A DNA stretch of 37,457 bases from Paludibacteraceae bacterium (GTDB lineage: Bacteria; Bacteroidota; Bacteroidia; Bacteroidales; Paludibacteraceae), in NCBI GenBank assembly GCA_017471175.1, contig JAFUVS010000001.1, positions 1 to 37,457 on the forward strand, in the 5' to 3' direction. Of the stretch, positions 27,206 through 33,800 are shown in pieces (the stretch's first letter is position 1; the number at the start of each line of letters is the position of its first letter). Position numbers and translations under genes: made by a program. The notes below the pieces were generated by a model. The model did no database searches and was not told the DNA's origin. It saw only the letters and a list, made by a program, of their open reading frames with translations.

Positions 27206-27757
27206 CTACTCTTTATCTACTTGTGAGAAACTGAGTTCAAGCGGCGTTTGACGGTCAAAGATAGTAACCACTACGCGCAACTTGTGCTTCTCTTGCATCA
27301 CCTCTTGGATGACACCGCTGAAGCCGTTGAACGGACCCTCTATAACCTTTACTTTCTCGCCCGCGAGGAAAGTCTCGTCAAGCTGCAAGTTCAATTCAGT
27401 CTCGTCCACCGTACCGACCATCTTATTGATTTCCGATTGCGAAACAGGAGCAGGCTTAATATCCTTGCGACCATCGCTCAAGAAACCCAATACGTTCGGT
27501 ATATTACGCAACAGAGGGTAACATTCGTCCGTCAGGTTACATTCTACTAATACATAACCGGGCAGTTTGTTACGCTCTTTGATGGTGCGTTTGCCACGAC
27601 GCAGTACTACTACTTTTTCCGTTGGAATCAGTACCTGGGACACATACTCCTTGAAGAGCGACGAAGTCTGCAAGGCACCTTCGATATATTCGCGCACCTT
27701 GTTTTCCTTACCGCTGATAACGCGGAGTACATACCACTTGAAATCATTTTCGGCCAT
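27206..27757 (-). CDS. nusG: Transcription termination/antitermination factor NusG
   Basis: A 183-residue NusG. The NGN domain begins W-Y-V-L-R-V-I-S-G-K-E-N-K-V and includes L-P-G-Y-V-L-V-E. The C-terminal KOW domain has F-L-A-G-E-K-V-K-V-I-E-G-P-F-N-G-F-S-G-V-I-Q-E-V. It is the housekeeping form, since it is placed between secE and rplK; UpxY-type paralogs belong to capsule loci. It acts on RNA polymerase elongation and coupling to the ribosome. It starts 48 nt after secE. Confidence 0.98.
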   Translation of the reverse strand: MAENDFKWYVLRVISGKENKVREYIEGALQTSSLFKEYVSQVLIPTEKVVVLRRGKRTIKERNKLPGYVLVECNLTDECYPLLRNIPNVLGFLSDGRKDIKPAPVSQSEINKMVGTVDETELNLQLDETFLAGEKVKVIEGPFNGFSGVIQEVMQEKHKLRVVVTIFDRQTPLELSFSQVDKE

Positions 27758-27805
27758 ATCTAAACATTCAGATGATGTTCAACACTCGTTTACTATTCCT
27801 TCTGT

Positions 27806-27994
27806 TTAGAACAGACCGTAAATGAGAGTCATAAGATTCTCGAAACACCAGTCCATCAGCCACACGATGAGTGCTAAAATAATGGAAGCAACTAACACTA
27901 ACACCGAGCTTTGTCCTAACTCCTTGCGGGTAGGCCAACTGACTTTGTTGACCATTTCGTTGTACGATTCCTTTACGCTTTCTACCAGTTTCAT
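27806..27994 (-). CDS. secE: Preprotein translocase subunit SecE
   Basis: A 62-residue single-span SecE. It has the conserved amphipathic helix with V-N-K-V-S-W-P-T-R-K-E-L, followed by one transmembrane helix (L-V-L-V-A-S-I-I-L-A-L-I-V-W-L). The short, one-helix form is the usual one outside the gammaproteobacteria. It is part of the SecYEG channel. It lies between tRNA-Trp and nusG, as elsewhere in Bacteroidota. Confidence 0.96.
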   Translation of the reverse strand: MKLVESVKESYNEMVNKVSWPTRKELGQSSVLVLVASIILALIVWLMDWCFENLMTLIYGLF

Positions 27995-28188
27995 ATAAAT
28001 AGATTTGTCTTTTGTTCACTGCTACACGCGCCCTAGAACGCCTTGTTACTTACACACATATAGACACCCCAATATCGGCATCAACGCGCAACCTTCTCTT
28101 ATGTGAGATTTACCCCGGAACTGATTTCTGTTCCTCTCACTGGCGATACGGCGGTTTGACGTCGAATGGAAGCTATGTCTGTAACAAG

Positions 28189-28259
28189 CACGGAAGGCAG
28201 GAATCGAACCCACATTAACGGTTTTGGAGACCGCTCTCCTACCATTGGAGGACTTCCGT
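28189..28259 (-). tRNA. tRNA-Trp (anticodon CCA)
   Basis: On the minus strand the acceptor stem is ACGGAAG/CTTCCGT with discriminator G. The anticodon arm is GCGGT-CTCCAAA-ACCGT with CCA at the centre, and the T-loop is TTCGATT. The 3' CCA is not encoded. It stands between tuf and secE. Confidence 0.95.
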
Positions 28260-28320
28260 ATATTCCTTGCACTGATTGTGTATCAACGAATGCGAAGGAA
28301 TAATACTATCTTTTCAGTTA

Positions 28321-28365
28321 TCATAACATTCTGCTGAACCTCAATACTTCAGCAGAATGTTATGA
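28321..28365 (-). terminator. 18-bp perfect hairpin after tuf
   Basis: Positions 28321-28338 pair without a mismatch with 28348-28365 around a 9-nt loop, starting 9 nt beyond the tuf stop. On the minus strand no T-run follows, so it is not a standard rho-independent terminator. It may be a 3'-end stabiliser, a processing site separating tuf mRNA from the tRNA-Trp-secE part, or a partial terminator. Confidence 0.6.
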
Positions 28366-28374
28366 ATGAATGGT

Positions 28375-29562
28375 TTAGTCAAGAATCTTCGTGATTTGAC
28401 CCGAACCTACGGTACGACCGCCTTCACGGATAGCGAAACGCAGACCTTCAGAGCAAGCTACCGGATAGATGAGTTTAACTTGAATCTCGAGGTTGTCGCC
28501 GGGCATAACCATCTCGGTTCCTTCGGGAAGAGTAATCTCACCGGTAACGTCCATCGTACGGATGTAGAATTGAGGACGATAGTGGTTGTGGAACGGAGTG
28601 TGACGACCGCCTTCCTCTTTCTTCAGGATATATACGGAAGCCTTGAACTCCTCGTGAGGCTTAACGCAACCCGGATGGGTAATAACCATACCGCGCTTAA
28701 CCTCGTCCTTGTCGATACCACGGAGCAACAGACCTACGTTATCGCCGGCTTCACCTTGATCCAACAGTTTGCGGAACATTTCAACGCCGGTTACAACGCT
28801 CTTCTTACCTTCCGCACCGAGACCTTCCAATTGAACTTCGTCACCTACTTTGATGACACCGGTCTCAATACGACCTGTAGCCACTGTACCACGACCCGTG
28901 ATTGAGAATACGTCCTCAACAGGCATCAAGAAGGGTTTGTCGATAGCGCGAGGAGGCAGTTGAATCCATGTATCAACAGCGTCCATCAACTCCATCACCT
29001 TGTCTTCCCACTCAGGTACACCGTTCAATGCACCAAGAGCAGAACCGCGAATAACAGGAGTATTGTCGCCATCGAACTCATAGAAACTCAAAAGCTCACG
29101 CATTTCCATCTCAACGAGGTCAAGCATCTCGGGATCGTCCACCATATCGCACTTGTTCATAAATACAACAAGACGAGGAACGTTCACTTGGCGGGCGAGC
29201 AGGATGTGCTCACGGGTTTGAGGCATAGGACCATCGGTAGCTGCTACTACGATGATAGCACCGTCCATCTGGGCAGCACCCGTAACCATGTTCTTTACAT
29301 AGTCAGCGTGCCCCGGGCAGTCAACGTGCGCGTAGTGGCGGTTTGCTGTTTGGTACTCAACGTGGGCGGTGTTGATAGTGATACCACGCTCTTTCTCTTC
29401 AGGAGCATTGTCGATTGAATCGAACGAACGAACTTCACTCAAACCTTTCTTGGCGAGTACTTGGGTGATAGCGGCGGTCAATGTCGTTTTGCCGTGATCT
29501 ACGTGACCGATAGTACCGATGTTAACGTGCGGTTTCGAACGGTCAAATTTCTCTTTTGCCAT
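28375..29562 (-). CDS. tuf: Elongation factor Tu
   Basis: A 395-residue EF-Tu carrying aminoacyl-tRNA to the ribosome. The GTPase motifs are all present: G1 G-H-V-D-H-G-K-T at 18-25, the effector Thr in R-G-I-T-I-N-T-A, G3 D-C-P-G-H, and G4 N-K-C-D. Domains 2 and 3 complete the normal length. It is flanked by tRNA-Thr(GGT) 115 nt upstream and tRNA-Trp downstream. No separate promoter was found directly in front, so transcription probably comes from the tRNA promoter near 30.3 kb. Confidence 0.99.
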   Translation of the reverse strand: MAKEKFDRSKPHVNIGTIGHVDHGKTTLTAAITQVLAKKGLSEVRSFDSIDNAPEEKERGITINTAHVEYQTANRHYAHVDCPGHADYVKNMVTGAAQMDGAIIVVAATDGPMPQTREHILLARQVNVPRLVVFMNKCDMVDDPEMLDLVEMEMRELLSFYEFDGDNTPVIRGSALGALNGVPEWEDKVMELMDAVDTWIQLPPRAIDKPFLMPVEDVFSITGRGTVATGRIETGVIKVGDEVQLEGLGAEGKKSVVTGVEMFRKLLDQGEAGDNVGLLLRGIDKDEVKRGMVITHPGCVKPHEEFKASVYILKKEEGGRHTPFHNHYRPQFYIRTMDVTGEITLPEGTEMVMPGDNLEIQVKLIYPVACSEGLRFAIREGGRTVGSGQITKILD

Positions 29563-29677
29563 AATTCTAGAATTTTGTTTTATTAACGTTAATAACTATT
29601 TTTTTCTTTTCCTTATTGATTATGCATATAAGACCCACCGTCTAACCGACAAGGCAGCCTCATTACGCTTAACAGAG

Positions 29678-29749
<72 letters not shown>

Positions 29750-29785
29750 AAAATATACTTTCATCACAAGAGCTTTCACTCTTTG

Positions 29786-29858
29786 AGCGGAAAACGGGAC
29801 TCAAACCCGCGACCCCCAGCTTGGAAGGCTAGTGCTCTATCGACTGAGCTATTTCCGC
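29786..29858 (-). tRNA. tRNA-Gly (anticodon TCC)
   Basis: The acceptor stem is GCGGAAA/TTTCCGC with discriminator T. The anticodon loop CTTCCAA gives TCC, and the D-arm is AGCTCAGTCGATAGAGC. No encoded CCA. Confidence 0.95.
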
Positions 29859-29973
29859 AAAATCCTGTGTCGCACAACATTTCGCGGGAGCTTGGCTACG
29901 CCGTATCGCTAAAGCAAGCTTTAGCCGGCTTGCACAAGGCTTCCGCTTGGCATTTCTATAATTGTGCAATCTG
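29859..29973. other. 115-nt spacer between tRNA-Tyr and tRNA-Gly with inverted repeats
   Basis: This spacer is longer than its neighbours. GCTAAAG-CAAG-CTTTAGC (29908-29925) is a perfect 7-bp hairpin, overlapped by GCAAGC/GCTTGC, and several GCTTG-type motifs recur. The transcript would carry a stable structure here that might guide tRNA processing. Alternatively it is the relic of a small repeat element. Confidence 0.4.
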
Positions 29974-30056
29974 TGGGTGCGGATGGATTCGAACCACCGA
30001 AGTCGAGAGACAGCAGATTTACAGTCTGCCCCATTTGGCCACTCTGGAACACACCC
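29974..30056 (-). tRNA. tRNA-Tyr (anticodon GTA)
   Basis: The acceptor stem is GGGTGTG/CGCACCC (one G-U pair) with discriminator A. The anticodon loop CTGTAAA gives GTA. The long variable arm of a class II tRNA is present, giving 83 nt. No encoded CCA. Confidence 0.95.
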
Positions 30057-30139
30057 GTATTTTCAAAGAGCATTCAGTTTTCAGCTTTCAGCACTCTACT
30101 TCTTGCCAACTGACCACTGACTTCTGACAGCTTTTTATG
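30057..30139. repeat. tRNA spacer built of CTGA/TCAG-type short repeats
   Basis: Between tRNA-Thr(TGT) and tRNA-Tyr the + strand reads as imperfect 7-8-nt copies: CAGTTTTCAG, CTTTCAGC, CAACTGAC, CACTGACT and TCTGACAG. It looks like a short degenerate tandem-repeat tract rather than unique spacer DNA. No gene is seen. Confidence 0.45.
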
Positions 30140-30212
30140 AGCCTCTAGTCGGACTCGAACCAACGACCGCTGGATTACAAATCTAGTGCTCTACCAACTG
30201 AGCTATAGAGGC
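30140..30212 (-). tRNA. tRNA-Thr (anticodon TGT)
   Basis: The acceptor stem is GCCTCTA/TAGAGGC with discriminator T. The anticodon loop TTTGTAA gives TGT, and the T-loop is TTCGAGT. It is the first gene of the tRNA-tuf-rpo block, about 70 nt after the predicted start of transcription. Confidence 0.95.
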
Positions 30213-30289
30213 GTTACGACCTGCATTCAGGATTGACGCTTCCGAGGTCATACACCACGTTTTCGCATTCCTTTAGTCGAAATCGGCTG

Positions 30290-30320
30290 CAAAAGTACGG
30301 CGTTTTTTTATACTGACAAA
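30290..30320 (-). promoter_or_regulatory. Promoter of the tRNA-tuf-ribosomal protein-rpoBC block
   Basis: Reading the minus strand, TTTG (30320-30317) is followed by 19 nt and TACTTTTG (30297-30290), a full match to the Bacteroidota consensus. A/T-rich DNA lies directly upstream (30321-30360). Transcription would start near 30283. It is the only convincing promoter I see for the block. Confidence 0.8.
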
Positions 30321-30565
30321 ACTTTTTGTAAAAAAAAATCACTAAAACTGCATTTTTTTACTCTTTCTTCACAAATCCTACCCTATTTTGCCGCCTCCAT
30401 CCTCCTAACCGATTCCAATACATTCTCCCCTATTCCCCGACATTCTCCCCCTTTTCCCCTTTCACTCCCGCATATAAAGCACGTCATTAGCGGGTGATTA
30501 GCGGGTGATTCGGCGACACAATCCGAAGCAGCGCAACAGCCGTACCATTCTCAGCAAGCAAAAAA
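30321..30565. other. Intergenic region with C-rich tract and 11-bp repeats
   Basis: No coding frame. After an A/T-rich stretch there is a C-rich tract (30427-30459) with four runs of four or more C, and ACATTCTCCCC twice at 20-nt spacing. Then follow two copies of an 11-bp unit (30486-30507) and the terminator of the adhesin operon beyond. Confidence 0.6.
30486..30510 (-). repeat. 11-bp tandem repeat, two units (AATCACCCGCT on the minus strand)
   Basis: The + strand reads ATTAGCGGGTG twice, then ATT. The unit begins AATCAC on the minus strand, as does the 3-unit repeat at 36962-36994. Eleven base pairs is close to one helical turn. Confidence 0.8.
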
Positions 30566-30597
30566 GTCGCCCGACTTCGTAGAAGAAGTCAGGCGAC
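30566..30597 (-). terminator. Rho-independent terminator of the giant-adhesin operon
   Basis: GTCGCC/GGCGAC and, after one mismatch, GACTTC/GAAGTC form a 13-position stem with a 6-nt loop. On the minus strand it is followed by six T (30565-30560). It lies 24 nt after the stop of the 53-residue peptide gene. Confidence 0.9.
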
Positions 30598-30621
30598 TCG
30601 ACATTACATATCCACACAAGC

Positions 30622-30783
30622 TTACTTACTCGGCTCCTGGCGTGGGAAATAAGACTCGCGCGCAGGTGCACCCGGATACGAGGGCGTAAAGGGAAGACCC
30701 GAATCCCCGGAGGATGTGGTTTGCAGTACGGACTGAACTGTCAGATTAACCTCTTGTGTCTGAGGTTGCATATACTTTTTCAT
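30622..30783 (-). CDS. Small peptide of the M-K-x-Y-x-Q-P type, 53 residues
   Basis: A short frame from ATG at 30783 to TAA at 30622-30624. The N-terminus is M-K-K-Y-M-Q-P-Q-T-Q-E-V-N-L, the middle has S-S-G-D-S-G-L-P-F, and the C-terminal third is rich in Pro, Ser and Arg. It has no signal peptide or membrane segment. A second gene in this window (37185-37349) shares nine of the first fourteen residues and the G-D-x-x-L-P element, so both are real and related. It follows the giant secreted-protein gene by 34 nt and is followed by a strong terminator, so it is the last gene of that operon. I know of similar unexplained short proteins starting M-K-K-Y-x-x-P in Bacteroidales. Function unknown; a precursor-peptide role is speculative. 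Confidence 0.75.
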   Translation of the reverse strand: MKKYMQPQTQEVNLTVQSVLQTTSSGDSGLPFTPSYPGAPARESYFPRQEPSK

Positions 30784-30817
30784 AGTTTGCGTATTCTTTA
30801 GAGATTAATTTTTTCAT

Positions 30818-33800
30818 TTACTTCATTTCGCGTCCTTGCGCATCGTACAGTTTGCCTTCGCGGACAATATAGAGAACGCCGTTGCGAATGACTTTCTGTA
30901 CATTCTCATTTCCTGTGGCTGCCTCATCGATAGCGGTTGGCATACCGTGTTTGCCAATCACGCGGATAGCGTATGCCGTGGTCGTGCCGCGAGCAAGGTC
31001 AAGCGTATAATCGCCGCGAGTCAAATCAGCAACCTCAACGCCGTTGTACATAAGCACAACCTGCGTACCTGCTTCACACTGAGGAGCGGCTATCGTATAT
31101 GCACCTGCCTGAGGAGCGAAGATGCCAAGAGGATACTCGGATATCTCGTTCTCGCCGGTCGCTATCGTATTGACACACAACTTGCTGTTATAGCGATTAA
31201 CCCACATCTGAGCCACCTTGCCGCTTACCGACACTTTAGCAAGGTCTTGACCTATAACGTACTCATCAAGTGCGTCTTCACTGGTATGCAGATATACGCG
31301 GTCGGTCATCTTTGTATTGTCTGACAGTGTTACTACGCACTCGCTGTTCTCTTCCGACATACGGCGAACGGGCGCACCGGAAGCAAACGGTTGAGCAGAT
31401 ACCGTAGCACTCGACTCTACCTGAACAAAGACAGGTTTACCCACATAGAAATGCTCGTTAGCGAGTTCTCTTACATCGTAACTATCGCTTTCGGGTTGAT
31501 AGAACTGTCCATATACTACCGTTCCGGCATTCAGTTGGGCGGTATAGAGCTTCCAGTTGGCTATGCCGTTCCAGTTCTTCGCCTTTTCGGTGGCTGCACC
31601 GCCGTTGTCATATTCATTAACCGTAACCGAACCGCTATAAACAAGGTCTGCACCGGCTTTCTTCATAAAGGTTACATCGTTTTGTGCGGCATAGAAATAG
31701 ATCATATACAGACGACCCGGAACGAGTGTCTTATCGTTCTGCTTCGAGAGGAACTCCCAAGCCGAATTGTCGGTAGCCGCATCTTCATCGGCAATGGTGG
31801 CACGGGTGGCACCGTTGAAGCTGATGATATGATAGTCTTTACCCAACGTGAGCGTCTTGTTGCCTGCCTTCACAGTCGCACCATCGCACTCAAACGGAAC
31901 GGCAAAGTCGTACCACAAGGCAGCGGCTGCGTTGAATACATACTTATAATATACATTACCGCCGGCGGCTATCTGTATGTTCTCCGCACCGATAATTTGA
32001 CCGGCAGCCGTTGCACTTGCCTCTATTGTCAGGTCTGCATAGGTCGTCGTTTCCTCTATCGTTACCACATCATTGATAGATACCACCTTGCTTTCGGGCT
32101 CTTCCGGCGTATCGGGTGTATCGGGTTCGTCATCTTTCGTTCCGGTGGCAGTCAGCGTTACATCACCCGTAACAGTGAAGGTCTTGTTACCCGTCGTGTT
32201 GTCGTTCCACTTAACCGCCACATAGCCTTCGGCAGGTACTACCGACAGGGTTACGCTTGCGCCGTATTCATACGTACCCGCACCGATTACCGTACAATTC
32301 TCCGCCGTAACTTTCACCGTATATTTATTCTTCTCAGCCGTGATATCTGCCGAATAAGTAACAGGATCATCCGAAATGACTGCAGCCACAGCAGGTATCC
32401 ACGCTACCGTATAGGTATATTCAGCCGTTGCATCTTTTGTATATACGGGAGCAACAGGAGTTTGACCGATTTCTACGGTTTGCGCATCACCTATTTGGTT
32501 TCCGTTTTCGTCCTCGAATGTAACAACTGCCGACTTACGCGCTGTCGAATATTGAGCCGTGAAACTCATATCTTTCGTAGCTGCCGTCACTGCAGTTATA
32601 GCCGGTTGCCAACCGGTGAACGTATAAGTATATTCGGTAGTTGCCGGTTTAGTCGGAACGTTGCTATACAAACCTGCCAAGAGCGTTCCTTCGCGCACGT
32701 TGTCAAAACTTTGCAGTACTGAACCGTCATAGTTCTTGAAGGTGATAGTGAACTCAGTGGGCGGTTCGGGAGTGAACACAGCCTGATAAGTCTGATTACC
32801 TACAACTGCACCTATGCCGGGCGACCATGTAAGGAAGTAACCTGTCTTGGCGGGAGTGTTTTCACACTCAGGCATCTCATCGCGCGTTAAGAAATGACGC
32901 TCTATCTCTTTACCCGTCTCATCAAGGAAGATGATAGTATATTTGCGCTGCGTAGCCTCGTAAGTGGCTGTATAGGTAGCATCCTCGGTAACAGCAACAA
33001 ATTCCGGAGTCCAGCCGGTGAACGTGTAGGTATAGTCCACATCCTCCGCGCGGGTCGGGTTCGTACCATTATAGAAAGGCATTGTGCCGTACGACAGCTC
33101 ATAAATTGTGGCATCAGCCTCGCTGTTAGCTATATCCGATCCGTCCCAATTAACGAACTGAACCATAAACTGACGTTCGTGCCAGCGCGGCTCATCGTAT
33201 GCGCCATCGTTGTCGTCATAAACATAGTACTTACCGTTCGTGCCGCGATAGAGGTTATTAACCAATGTTACCTCCCACCATTGGTTCTCCACCAGGATGA
33301 ACAGCCTGCCTTCTCCTGCTGCATCGCTATACGTATGGTCGGCATTGATACGTGGCTCCGTGCCAATAACCTCCGTTTCACTGGACTGCGTAGCTATAGA
33401 CACGTATGCACCCGGCTTCACATACCAAGCACCATAGTTGTCATATACGAACGGATCGGCATCCGTCATCATACGCCATCTGTCTTCTACAAAGCAGTAC
33501 GCTTGACCGGCAGGCGTTTCCGCTGAATTAGCAAATGCCGGATCCTGACCCGCATTATTGCGCAACAGAGCCGGAATAGTGGCTATCGGAGTCAAATTGT
33601 TCACATTCGCCCCGACTTTGAACTGGTAAAGTTTGTCATCTGCCGAAGCCGGAGCGGCTGTCGTGAAACGAACCGTACCGGCATCCGCATTCGTTGAGAA
33701 GATATTGGCACCCGAAGTAGTGGTCAGCAAACGTCCTTTGATATCAAACGTACCATGTACATTCAGCTTAGCATCCCCTATCGCTTCCAACGAAGACACG

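Noticed and set aside
31391-32722. 443-codon open frame on the + strand within the adhesin region
   Set aside because: Antisense to the giant secreted protein, which has a signal peptide, repeats and a promoter; the + frame is a Tyr/Arg/Cys-rich shadow.
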